Part shown: positions 48,868 through 57,300 of the stretch, one piece after another | Layout of the letters: every line of letters begins with the position of its first letter | Numbering within the stretch: the first letter of the stretch is position 1 | Source of the DNA: Polaribacter aestuariivivens | Lineage (GTDB): Bacteria > Bacteroidota > Bacteroidia > Flavobacteriales > Flavobacteriaceae | Reading direction: 5' to 3' | NCBI RefSeq assembly: GCF_005885675.1 | Contig: NZ_VANR01000001.1 | Coordinates: 62,001 to 126,000 of the forward strand | DNA length: 64,000 bases | Program-made: the position numbers and the translations under genes | The notes under the pieces: generated by a model | Told to the model about the DNA's origin: nothing | Seen by the model: the letters and a program-made list of their open reading frames with translations, nothing else | Databases searched by the model: none

Positions 48868-49752
48868 ATGGCAAAAGCAACAAAAAAACAAGCTTTAGGT
48901 AGAGGGTTGTCTGCACTTTTAAAAGAATCGCCCAATATAAATTCTGTTACCGATAAAAATGCAGAAAAATTAGTAGGTAATATTGTAGAGCTTGAGTTGG
49001 ATTTAATTGATGTAAATCCGTATCAACCAAGAACATATTTTGATGAAGAAGCACTTAGAGAACTGGCTAGTTCTATTAAAGAGTTGGGTGTTATTCAACC
49101 AATTACCGTTAGAAAATTAGAAGGCAATAAATTTCAATTAGTTTCTGGTGAACGTCGTTTTAGAGCCTCAAAATTAATAGGAAATAAAACTGCACCTGCA
49201 TATATTAGAATTGCGAACGACCAAGAAATGCTAGAAATGGCTTTGGTTGAAAATATTCAAAGAAAAAATTTAGACCCAATTGAAGTAGCACTTTCTTACC
49301 AACGTTTAATTGACGAAATTCAATTAACTCAAGAAGAATTAAGTACTAGAGTTGGTAAAAAACGATCTACAGTAACAAATTATTTACGATTGCTAAAATT
49401 AGATCCAATTTTACAAACAGGAATGAGAGATGGTTTTATTTCTATGGGACATGGTCGTGCAATGATTAATGTAGAAAATACAGAAGATCAATTGGCCATT
49501 TATGAGAAAATTTTACGCGAAAAACTTTCTGTAAGGCAAACTGAAGATTTGGTAAAAAGCCTAAAATCTGGCACAATTGCTAAACCTAAGAAAAAAGCAG
49601 TACCTAGTTTTGTAAAAAACAGTGTTAAAGAAATAAGTGAATACTTTGGTCATAAAGTAAACATTAATGTTAGCAGTAATGGTAAAGGAAAAATTTCTAT
49701 CCCTTTTCATTCTGAAGAAGATTTTAATCGAATTAAAAATTTACTAAAATAA
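48868..49752 (+). CDS. parB: Chromosome-partitioning protein ParB/Spo0J
   Basis: A 294-residue CTP-switch DNA-binding clamp protein. N-terminal ParB/sulfiredoxin-like domain with NPYQPRTYFDEEALRELA (about 51-68) and the CTP-binding GERRFRASK motif (about 92-100); a central HTH around TRVGKKRSTVTNYLRLLKLD; and a C-terminal dimerisation domain. It directly follows parA. No parS site is visible close by. Confidence 0.95.
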   Translation: MAKATKKQALGRGLSALLKESPNINSVTDKNAEKLVGNIVELELDLIDVNPYQPRTYFDEEALRELASSIKELGVIQPITVRKLEGNKFQLVSGERRFRASKLIGNKTAPAYIRIANDQEMLEMALVENIQRKNLDPIEVALSYQRLIDEIQLTQEELSTRVGKKRSTVTNYLRLLKLDPILQTGMRDGFISMGHGRAMINVENTEDQLAIYEKILREKLSVRQTEDLVKSLKSGTIAKPKKKAVPSFVKNSVKEISEYFGHKVNINVSSNGKGKISIPFHSEEDFNRIKNLLK

Positions 49753-50343
49753 GTGTTTTTTAAAAAAAACATATGTGTTTTAATACTTTCAATTCTTTCT
49801 TTTCATTTGTATTCTCAAAAAGACTCTACAAAAGTAAAAAATGAAAAAGTTGAAAAAAATTTGTTTGTACAAGAAGGTTTATACAAACCTTTAGCACCTG
49901 CAAAAGCAGCTTTTTATTCAGCAATTTTTCCTGGATTAGGTCAAATTTATAATAAAAAATACTGGAAAGCACCAATTGTATGGGCTGCTTTGGCAATACC
50001 AACATATTACTACCAAACAAATAATAGTGAATACAAAAGATTTAGAACCGCTTTTAGATTAAGAGAGGCTGGTTTTCAAGACGAATTTACTTTAGATGAT
50101 GGCTCTACAACAGTTTCAGATACTACTTTAGAAAGAGCTCAAAAACAACTTAGAGAAAACAGAGATTTATCTTTATTATCTGGTGTTATATTGTATGTTT
50201 TACAAATTGTTGAAGCCAGTGTAAATGCACATTTATTACAATTTAATACAGATGATAATCTCTCTTTAAAGCCAACTTTTATTATGGATCCAATGCTTTT
50301 TGATGCTCCAAAGGTTGGTTTAACTTTTAAATATACTTTTTAA
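49753..50343 (+). CDS. DUF5683 domain membrane protein
   Basis: A 196-residue exported or membrane protein with a GTG start immediately after the parB stop. A signal peptide (about 1-20) is followed by the DUF5683 core AAFYSAIFPGLGQIYNKKYW (about 55-74), two hydrophobic helices and a C-terminal strand region ending in Phe. Function unknown to me; its place between parB and dapB is typical in Flavobacteriaceae. Confidence 0.8.
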   Translation: MFFKKNICVLILSILSFHLYSQKDSTKVKNEKVEKNLFVQEGLYKPLAPAKAAFYSAIFPGLGQIYNKKYWKAPIVWAALAIPTYYYQTNNSEYKRFRTAFRLREAGFQDEFTLDDGSTTVSDTTLERAQKQLRENRDLSLLSGVILYVLQIVEASVNAHLLQFNTDDNLSLKPTFIMDPMLFDAPKVGLTFKYTF

Positions 50344-50344
50344 A

Positions 50345-51046
50345 ATGAAAATTGCATTATTAGGTTATGGTAGAATGGGTAAAGAAATTGAACAAATTGC
50401 AATTTCTAGAGGTCATGAAATTGTTATAAAAAAAGATGTAAACGACGTTATAGATATTAATTTAGCAGATGTTGCTATTGATTTTAGTGTACCTTCATCT
50501 GCTTTTAATAATATAGCTAACTGTATAAAAAATAACGTTCCAGTAATATCTGGAACCACAGGTTGGTTAGATAAATATAAAGATGCGGTTGCTTTGTGTG
50601 AAGAAAAAAAAGGAGCTTTTATTTACGCCTCAAATTTTAGTTTGGGTGTAAATATTTTTTTTGAGTTAAACAAACAGCTTGCAAAAATGATGAGTAATTT
50701 AGAAGATTATAACATTTCTATGGAAGAAATTCATCATACAAAAAAATTAGACGCTCCAAGTGGAACAGCTATTACTCTCGCTGAAGGAATTATTGATAAT
50801 TCTTCTAAAACTATGTGGGAATTAGACAAAAAAACGGTTGAACATAGCATTCCAATTACTGCAAAAAGAATACCAGAAGTACCAGGAACACATACAGTTT
50901 GGTATAATTCTGAAGTAGATACTATAGAAATTAAACATACAGCACATAACAGAAAAGGTTTTGCTTTAGGAGCAGTAGTTGCTGCAGAATGGATTTTAGG
51001 TAAAACAGGTGTTTTCTCTATGAAAGATGTGTTAAACATCCGTTAA
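50345..51046 (+). CDS. dapB: 4-hydroxy-tetrahydrodipicolinate reductase
   Basis: A 233-residue NAD(P)H enzyme of lysine and diaminopimelate (peptidoglycan) synthesis. N-terminal GYGRMGKEI nucleotide loop, SGTTGW, the ASNFSLGVN block and the active-site EEIHHTKKLDAPSGTA (about 131-146). Shorter than E. coli DapB (273) but normal for Bacteroidota. It starts 1 nt after the DUF5683 gene. Confidence 0.95.
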   Translation: MKIALLGYGRMGKEIEQIAISRGHEIVIKKDVNDVIDINLADVAIDFSVPSSAFNNIANCIKNNVPVISGTTGWLDKYKDAVALCEEKKGAFIYASNFSLGVNIFFELNKQLAKMMSNLEDYNISMEEIHHTKKLDAPSGTAITLAEGIIDNSSKTMWELDKKTVEHSIPITAKRIPEVPGTHTVWYNSEVDTIEIKHTAHNRKGFALGAVVAAEWILGKTGVFSMKDVLNIR

Positions 51047-51122
51047 ATAGCGTAACACTTGATTAATAATTCGTCTTATAAAAACTAAAAACTTTTCTTA
51101 GAACAAAACAAAATATATTATT

Positions 51123-52820
51123 ATGACATATACACAATGGTTTATATTTTTTATTGCAATTCAAATAATTCATTTTTTAGGAACTTGGAAACTATATGTA
51201 AAAGCTGGTAGAAAAGCATGGGAAGCAGCTGTTCCTATTTACAACGGAATTGTTTTAATGAGTATCATTAACCGTCCAAAATGGTGGATAATCTTACTAT
51301 TTATTCCAATTGTAAACTTATTAATGTTTCCAGTTATATGGATTGAAACCATTAGAACTTTTGGATTTTATAAAAAATTAGATTCATTTTTAGTAATTGT
51401 AACGCTTGGATTGTACATTGTTTATATCAACTATAATACTGATGCAGTTTACAATGCAGATAGAAGCCTAAAACCACGTTCTGAACTCGGTGAATGGGTA
51501 AGTTCCATAACCTTTGCCATTATTGCAGCAACTTTGGTGCATACGTATTTTATGCAACCCTTTACCATACCAACTTCTTCTTTAGAAAAATCATTATTAG
51601 TGGGTGATTATCTATTTGTTAGCAAGTTTCATTATGGTGCAAGAGTTCCATCAACAGTTATTGCAGCGCCAATGGTACACGATTCTTTACCATTTACAGG
51701 AACTGCTTCGTATTTAAAAAAACCTCAATTACCATATACAAGGTTACCTGGACTTCAAAAAATTAAAAACAATGATATTGTTTGTTTTAATTGGCCTACA
51801 GATTCTTTGGCTACAATGTGGGGAGATAATTCAGGAAAATACACTTATAAACCTGTTGATAAAAGAACAAATTATGTAAAACGTTGTGTTGGTATCGCTG
51901 GTGATTCTTTAGAGCTGAAAGATGGTTATGTATATATAAATGGAAAGAAAAACGAGCTTCCTTACAGAGCAAAAATTCAGTTTTACTATACTTACGAAGC
52001 AAAAAATCAAATCGATAGAAATACATTTCCTAAATTTTTAATTGATAAAGAAAGAACTGGAGTTTATAAAATTTCTAATGAATACTGGAACGATTCAAGA
52101 GTTCAAGAAGCCTTTAAACAAGCAGCAAATTTAACAAAAATTGGTTCAGATTCGTTATACACAGAAGTTGCAGGTCAAGTTTCACAAGATTTAGCAAGCC
52201 GCTTAAAAATGCAAAATGTTGCAAATAAAATAAACATAAATCTTACAAACGAAGAAGTTGAACGTTTAAAGAAAAGCCCAAATACAATATCTGTAACAAA
52301 AATAAATCATAGTGCGGACAATGCAATTTTTCCTCATGTTGAAAAATTAGGTTGGAGTCAAGATAATTTCGGACCAATTTATATTCCAAAAAAAGGTGCA
52401 ACTGTAAAAATTAATGCAGAAACATTTCCTTTTTATGAGCAAATTATTAAAAATTACGAAAACAATGATTTGGCAATTGTTGGAAACGATATTTTTATCA
52501 ATGGAGAAAAAGCAGATTCTTATACCTTTAAGCAAGATTATTATTGGTTAATGGGTGATAACAGACACAACTCTTTAGATGCGCGTTATTGGGGCTATGT
52601 ACCTTTTGATCATGTTTTAGGAAAACCAGTTATGATTTGGTTTAGTTGGGATGCAGATGCACCTACTTTTGGTGAAAAAATAAAATCAATTCGTTGGGAC
52701 AGAATGTTTACCACTGTTGGTGGAGATGGAGAGCCTGTTTCTTACAGATATATTGTTTTTGGTTTAATTGCTTTGTATATTGGATATAGTGTTTACAAAG
52801 GAAGAAAAAAGAAAGCTTAG
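51123..52820 (+). CDS. lepB: Signal peptidase I with N-terminal DUF5684-like membrane domain
   Basis: A 565-residue S26 peptidase that removes signal peptides. An N-terminal three-helix membrane region (about 1-105, DUF5684-like) precedes the last anchor helix and the catalytic domain: IPTSSLEKSL (149-158) with the Ser nucleophile in the TSS, general base Lys253 in YVKRCVGIAGD, and GDNRHNSLDARYWG (478-491). About 200 residues lie between the Lys block and the last block, much longer than in E. coli. It is the largest member of the operon after dapB. Confidence 0.9.
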   Translation: MTYTQWFIFFIAIQIIHFLGTWKLYVKAGRKAWEAAVPIYNGIVLMSIINRPKWWIILLFIPIVNLLMFPVIWIETIRTFGFYKKLDSFLVIVTLGLYIVYINYNTDAVYNADRSLKPRSELGEWVSSITFAIIAATLVHTYFMQPFTIPTSSLEKSLLVGDYLFVSKFHYGARVPSTVIAAPMVHDSLPFTGTASYLKKPQLPYTRLPGLQKIKNNDIVCFNWPTDSLATMWGDNSGKYTYKPVDKRTNYVKRCVGIAGDSLELKDGYVYINGKKNELPYRAKIQFYYTYEAKNQIDRNTFPKFLIDKERTGVYKISNEYWNDSRVQEAFKQAANLTKIGSDSLYTEVAGQVSQDLASRLKMQNVANKININLTNEEVERLKKSPNTISVTKINHSADNAIFPHVEKLGWSQDNFGPIYIPKKGATVKINAETFPFYEQIIKNYENNDLAIVGNDIFINGEKADSYTFKQDYYWLMGDNRHNSLDARYWGYVPFDHVLGKPVMIWFSWDADAPTFGEKIKSIRWDRMFTTVGGDGEPVSYRYIVFGLIALYIGYSVYKGRKKKA

Positions 52821-52864
52821 TTTTATACATAAAATTTATACTTTTTTTTCAAACACCTCTTTTA

Positions 52865-53461
52865 ATGGCTTTGTTTATACCTACCTATTTTTCGCCAATT
52901 TCACAATATTCAGAAATTGTAAAAACACCTGAAATTGTTTTTGAAATGGAAGATAATTTTCAGAAACAAAGTTATAGAAACCGTTGTTATATTTTTAACA
53001 CAAATGGTAAGCAGCTATTAAATATACCAGTAAAACACCCAAATACTGCAGGCAGAAAAAAAACAAAAGACACTTTGGTTGATAATGATGCGCTTTGGCA
53101 AGATCAACATTTTAAATCGTTACAAACAGCTTACAGAAACTCTCCTTTTTTTGAATTTTTTGAAGATGATTTAGCGGTTATCTTTACCAAAAAATACAAA
53201 TTTCTTCATGATGTAAATTTAGATAGTTTTTTATTTATAGCAGATGCGCTTCAAATAAATGAAGAATTTAAACAGACAGAAGAATACAATACAACTTCTG
53301 ACGTTGAAGATTTTAGATACTTATCGGAAGTGAAAAATCAACCAAAAAAGGCTTTTCCGAATTATATACAAATGTTTGATGATAAGCACGGTTTTTTACC
53401 AAATTTATCAATTTTAGATCTTCTTTTTATGGAAGGCCCAAATACCATCTCTTATTTGTAA
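52865..53461 (+). CDS. WbqC-like family protein
   Basis: A 198-residue soluble protein. FSPISQYSEI, the FEMEDNFQKQSYRNRCYI block and the LNIPVKHP motif match the WbqC family, named for an O-antigen gene and found next to lepB in many Bacteroidota. Biochemical role unproven; it is possibly linked to sugar modification. It follows lepB by 44 nt. Confidence 0.75.
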   Translation: MALFIPTYFSPISQYSEIVKTPEIVFEMEDNFQKQSYRNRCYIFNTNGKQLLNIPVKHPNTAGRKKTKDTLVDNDALWQDQHFKSLQTAYRNSPFFEFFEDDLAVIFTKKYKFLHDVNLDSFLFIADALQINEEFKQTEEYNTTSDVEDFRYLSEVKNQPKKAFPNYIQMFDDKHGFLPNLSILDLLFMEGPNTISYL

Positions 53462-53484
53462 AAATTTTAGTAATTTGCAGTATC

Positions 53485-53524
53485 CTTACTTGTTGAAAAA
53501 AATCCCCCCAAATATACAAGTAGG
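53485..53524 (+). promoter_or_regulatory. Leader hairpin with a C6 loop before the Crp/Fnr gene
   Basis: Arms CTTACTTGT (53485-53493) and ACAAGTAGG (53516-53524) pair over 9 bp, exposing a loop with CCCCCC. It ends 9 nt before the regulator start. It could be an operator or a folded 5' leader. Confidence 0.45.
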
Positions 53525-53533
53525 TAGTAGTTT

Positions 53534-54109
53534 ATGGAAACTTTACTTAACCTTCTAGATAGTTTTGGTGAAATACCAAATACATCTAAACAAAAATTAG
53601 CATCTCTTGTAAACTCAAAAAAGTTTAAAAAAAAAGAGATTATAGCCAAAGCTGGCGAAATTCCTGAAAATGTATACATTTTAAAATCTGGTCTAGTAAG
53701 GTCGTATTTTACAGATGACAAAGGAAAAGAATACATAAGAAACTTTATAACAAAACACAGAGCTGCTGGTGCTTTAGGATCATTAATTTTAAACAAACCT
53801 TCAAGATTTTCGTACGATTGTTTGTCTGATTGTGAAGTATATTTTTTAAATTTTAAAGCTTTTAAAAAATTAGCAAAAGAAGATAAATCTATAGCCTATT
53901 TATATGCGAGTGTTTTAGAACAAATATTTTTACGATTAGAAGCTAAAGTTTATGATTTATCTCTTTTAAACGGAACAGAAAGGTATTTAAAGTTAAAAAA
54001 AGAAATACCAGATATCGAGAACTTAACACCACTATATCATATTGCTTCGTATTTAAACATTACAGCTGTTCAGTTGAGTAGAATTCGTAAAGAAATATAT
54101 TCTAAATAA
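53534..54109 (+). CDS. Crp/Fnr family transcriptional regulator
   Basis: A 191-residue protein: an N-terminal cyclic-nucleotide-like beta-roll (about 20-120, with KAGEIPENVYILKSGLVRSYFTD) and a C-terminal winged HTH (YHIASYLNITAVQLSRIRKEI, about 166-186). No Cys cluster of an Fe-S Fnr is visible, so the ligand is unknown; such short Crp-like proteins are common in Bacteroidota. Its target is unknown. The leader carries the C-rich hairpin described separately. Confidence 0.85.
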   Translation: METLLNLLDSFGEIPNTSKQKLASLVNSKKFKKKEIIAKAGEIPENVYILKSGLVRSYFTDDKGKEYIRNFITKHRAAGALGSLILNKPSRFSYDCLSDCEVYFLNFKAFKKLAKEDKSIAYLYASVLEQIFLRLEAKVYDLSLLNGTERYLKLKKEIPDIENLTPLYHIASYLNITAVQLSRIRKEIYSK

Positions 54110-54154
54110 TTACATTACTAAACATAAGTTTAGCTTAATTATTGATATTATGAG

Positions 54155-54162
54155 TAAATTTG
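54155..54162 (+). promoter_or_regulatory. -7 promoter element of a putative small RNA or attenuated leader
   Basis: TAAATTTG matches TAnnTTTG, 46 nt after the Crp/Fnr stop and about 43 nt before a terminator hairpin. Confidence 0.5.
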
Positions 54163-54168
54163 TGTTAG

Positions 54169-54238
54169 TATTATTTCCCCCAAATTTATTCTAAATTAAT
54201 TAAGAAAAGGCTTATTGTTTATATAATAAGCCTTTTTT
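54169..54238 (+). ncRNA. Candidate ~70-nt small RNA or attenuated leader
   Basis: Between the TAAATTTG box (54155-54162) and a strong terminator (54205-54238) lies a short non-coding stretch with TTTCCCCCAAAT and a small AATTTA/TAAATT hairpin (about 54184-54197). If transcription starts near 54169 the product is about 70 nt. The DUF6122 gene begins 10 nt after the terminator, so a read-through leader is the alternative. Boundaries are inferred, not observed. Confidence 0.35.
54205..54238 (+). terminator. Strong terminator after the Crp/Fnr gene and candidate small RNA
   Basis: A 12-bp perfect stem (AAAAGGCTTATT with AATAAGCCTTTT), an 8-nt loop and T6. Confidence 0.88.
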
Positions 54239-54247
54239 AAATATTGC

Positions 54248-54556
54248 ATGACTTTAAAATTTAGCATACATTATAGTTTGCATTTTATTGCGCCTTTTTT
54301 TATTGCTTTTTTCTTTTACAAGAAAAATTGGAAAAAGGTTTACCTTATTTTTATTGCAAGTATGCTAATTGATTTAGATCATCTTTTGGCAACTCCTATT
54401 TTTGAAGAATTTAGATGTAGTATTAATTTTCATCCACTACATTCTTATGCTGCTATTGCTTTTTACTTTTTAGGTTTATTTTTTAAAAAAACAAGAATTT
54501 TAGCTATTGCACTTCTATTGCACATGGCAACTGATTACTTAGATTGTCTCTTATAA
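54248..54556 (+). CDS. DUF6122 family small membrane protein
   Basis: A 102-residue membrane protein with about four hydrophobic segments and conserved His residues (HYSLHFIAPF, IDLDHLLATP, FHPLHSYAAI, LLHMATDYLDC). The His/Asp pattern resembles small metal-dependent membrane hydrolases of the YdjM/DUF457 type, but this is only a pattern match. It starts 10 nt after a terminator and its 3' end overlaps the flippase gene by 22 bp on the opposite strand. Confidence 0.75.
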   Translation: MTLKFSIHYSLHFIAPFFIAFFFYKKNWKKVYLIFIASMLIDLDHLLATPIFEEFRCSINFHPLHSYAAIAFYFLGLFFKKTRILAIALLLHMATDYLDCLL

Positions 54557-56034
54557 AATTTTTGTAGCAATAAATCAAACTCGTTAGAAATATTTAACTT
54601 GAAGATTAAATACAAATAAATAGAAGTAATTAAAATACTCTTTAAAATAATATTAATAATTGGGTGTATAGGAAACTTCCATAAATAAATATTAGAAATT
54701 GGAAAATCCCAAAAAATAAAACCAAAATACAAACCTGCAATTATAAGTATCATTTTAAAAGTTTTATTGGTAAAAGGTGTGATTGAAAATTTCTTTTTTA
54801 CAAAATACAACTTAAAAGTATTGGCAAATACTATAACTATTAAAGTTGCTAAAGCCAAACCATTCGTACCCATGTTCCATTCATAATAAAACAATTTGTT
54901 TAATAAATATACAGAAATTGCCATTATTAAGCTTGCTGGTAGTGTTATTTTATAAAATTTAGAATTGTTTATAATAGCACCATTATTTCCTAAAAAACCA
55001 TTGTACATCTTTAAAAAAGAAATCATTAAAACTACCAAAGCTCCACCTGCATATTCTTTTGGCAATAAATTAAATAATTGATTTACATTCGCATTTACCA
55101 ACACAAAAAACAAGCCACTAATTAATAATAAATTTATAGAGCTTTTTTTGTACAATGAAGCAACCTCTTTATGATTTTCTTCATTTAAAGTTTTAGATGT
55201 TAATGGTTGTAAAATATTTAACATGGCTCTACTTGGTGCTTCAATGAATGAACCAATAAAAACTGCTACTGAATAATAAGCAGCCTTTTCTATGGCTTCT
55301 TTTCCAGGAATCATAAATTTATCAATATCTAAAATTATAGCTCCAGCACTACCTGCCATAATTATATATAACGAAAAACGTAATACTTCATTAAAATTTT
55401 TAGGTTTTGATAAACTGAATTTAGGAAAGTATAATGAAAATGCATAAAACATCATTACAAACATTCTTAAAAAATAGGCACCTGTTAAATAATAAATAAA
55501 TTCTGGTTTGGTTATCCACTGAAAATAAACAGCAAATAGTAAAATCATAACCACTACTCTATTCCATAATTCTTTTAAAATATTGCCAAAAACCGATTGA
55601 AATTGAACTTTTGCCCAAGCATAAAAAACCTCGAAATAAGCACATGTAAAAGCAATCAAATAAATGATATACGTGTAATTTTTAATGATTGGGTTTTCAA
55701 CAGAAAGGTAATTGCTTATTTGCTCATAAAAATAGTTACCTATAAAACCAATTGGTAAAGCTATTAATAATGGCAAAAATAGTACTGCAGATAAAAACTG
55801 ATCTTTTTCTAATTTTGTAAAATAACTCGAATAAAACTTTATGATTGTATGGTGTATACCAAAAGCAATAAAGGGCATTAATAAATTAGAAGTTGATAAA
55901 AGAAAGGTAACCAACCCATAATATTCATCTTCTAAAAAACGCGTGTATAAAAATAATGTGTTTATACCTCCGAAAGCAAAACCTAGATAAATAAAGAGTG
56001 TATTTCTAAAAGATTGTTTTAATACAATACCCAT
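54535..56034 (-). CDS. Oligosaccharide flippase / polysaccharide biosynthesis membrane protein
   Basis: A 499-residue MATE/Wzx-type transporter with about 12-14 membrane segments across the length and a starting FRNTLFIYLGFAFGGINTLFLY typical of the family. It probably flips lipid-linked glycan across the inner membrane. Last gene of the glycan set: methyltransferase, two glycosyltransferases, flippase, all with 0-14-nt overlaps or gaps. No Wzy polymerase or O-antigen ligase is seen in the window. Confidence 0.82.
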   Translation of the reverse strand: MGIVLKQSFRNTLFIYLGFAFGGINTLFLYTRFLEDEYYGLVTFLLSTSNLLMPFIAFGIHHTIIKFYSSYFTKLEKDQFLSAVLFLPLLIALPIGFIGNYFYEQISNYLSVENPIIKNYTYIIYLIAFTCAYFEVFYAWAKVQFQSVFGNILKELWNRVVVMILLFAVYFQWITKPEFIYYLTGAYFLRMFVMMFYAFSLYFPKFSLSKPKNFNEVLRFSLYIIMAGSAGAIILDIDKFMIPGKEAIEKAAYYSVAVFIGSFIEAPSRAMLNILQPLTSKTLNEENHKEVASLYKKSSINLLLISGLFFVLVNANVNQLFNLLPKEYAGGALVVLMISFLKMYNGFLGNNGAIINNSKFYKITLPASLIMAISVYLLNKLFYYEWNMGTNGLALATLIVIVFANTFKLYFVKKKFSITPFTNKTFKMILIIAGLYFGFIFWDFPISNIYLWKFPIHPIINIILKSILITSIYLYLIFKLNISNEFDLLLQKFYKRQSK

Positions 56035-57300
56035 TTATGTAATTATTTTTTTAATGATTTTTGCTAATTTTCTAGTTAACTCTTTACGATGATATTGTTG
56101 AATGTTTTCAGGGTTTACCTCCAATTTTCCAGATTTATATTTTTCATACAATCGTAAAATCTCGGTAGTAAGTTTTTTTTCATTTTCGTAATTTACAACA
56201 ATTCCAGCGTTTGTGTCTTTTAATATTTTTGACAAGTCACTATTTTCATTTCCAATTGCTAAAATAGGACGTTTTGCTGTTAAATACTCAAATAACTTTC
56301 CTGTTAAAATACCTTCATTATTAGGTACATTTGGAATTAGCAATAATAATACTTGTGATTTTTTTTGATATAAAATAGCTTCTTGATGAGAAACATATCC
56401 TTTAAAATCAGACAAAATTTCTAAATTATACTTTTGAATTTCGTTTTTTACACCTTCAGAAATATCGCCTATAAAATTTAATTGCAAATCATTTTTTAAC
56501 TCTTCATTTTCTTTCAATAGCTTTTGCAAAACTTTAAATAACACTTTTGGATTACTTTGTTTTGGCAATAAACCAATATAAGAAATTGTAAATTTATTAT
56601 CTAAAGCAATTGATTTTTCTAATAAAACCTCATCATCAAAACCATTGGTAATTACTTTTACATTTGTGCTATTTTTCTCAAAAGCCTTTTTTAATGAATT
56701 ACTAACTGTTAAAATACAATCTGCATTATTTAAAACCTCTTTTTCTAGTTTTATATTTTTTTTAAGTGCAAATTTTCCTTGATTAAAATCTTTGGTATAA
56801 TACAAATCTGTCCATGGATCTCTAAAATCTGCTATCCATTTTATATTGTTTTTAGCACGTAGTTTTTGAGCAATCAAGTGCATGCTGTGTGGTGGTCCAG
56901 ATGAAATAATTACATCAATATTATTTTCTAAAAGAAAGTGTTGAAGAAACTTTACAGAAGGTTTTACCCAAAATATTTTTGGATCAGGAATAAAAACATT
57001 TCCTCTTATAAAAGACAAAATTTTATTATTACTAAGGTTTGAAACTCCCTCTTTTTTTTGATTTTTCTTTTTCCAAAAAAATATATTTTGAGGATTCCAA
57101 ATAGGTTGTTTTAAAACTGTTATTCCTTTTGGAATTTCATTTATTAAAGAAGCATCTTCTTTCGGGTAATTCTCATTATCTACTGTGTAAACAATAGGTT
57201 CAATATCAAAATCTTGTAAATACTTTACAAATTTCAGCCAACGTTGAACACCAGAACCACCTGCAGGAGGCCAATAATATGTAATTATTAAGACTTTCAA
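56035..57300 (-). CDS. Glycosyltransferase, GT4-like
   Basis: A 421-residue GT-B glycosyltransferase. The N-terminal ITYYWPPAGGSGVQRWLKF and SSGPPHSMH are typical of group 1/GT4-like enzymes; the C-terminal half has the donor-binding region (FEYLTAKRPILAIGNENSD). It transfers an unknown sugar, probably to a lipid-linked surface glycan. It overlaps the next upstream gene by 4 bp (ATGA-type) and abuts the flippase. Confidence 0.85.
   Translation of the reverse strand: MKVLIITYYWPPAGGSGVQRWLKFVKYLQDFDIEPIVYTVDNENYPKEDASLINEIPKGITVLKQPIWNPQNIFFWKKKNQKKEGVSNLSNNKILSFIRGNVFIPDPKIFWVKPSVKFLQHFLLENNIDVIISSGPPHSMHLIAQKLRAKNNIKWIADFRDPWTDLYYTKDFNQGKFALKKNIKLEKEVLNNADCILTVSNSLKKAFEKNSTNVKVITNGFDDEVLLEKSIALDNKFTISYIGLLPKQSNPKVLFKVLQKLLKENEELKNDLQLNFIGDISEGVKNEIQKYNLEILSDFKGYVSHQEAILYQKKSQVLLLLIPNVPNNEGILTGKLFEYLTAKRPILAIGNENSDLSKILKDTNAGIVVNYENEKKLTTEILRLYEKYKSGKLEVNPENIQQYHRKELTRKLAKIIKKIIT

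Noticed and set aside
47957..49752. Search for a parS site near parAB
   Set aside because: No palindrome like TGTTnCACGTGnAACA was seen by eye here; parS may lie elsewhere in the genome.
53511..53518. TATATTTG on the minus strand before the Crp/Fnr gene
   Set aside because: A full -7 match but with no minus-strand gene downstream; it would read antisense into WbqC. Probably chance in AT-rich DNA.
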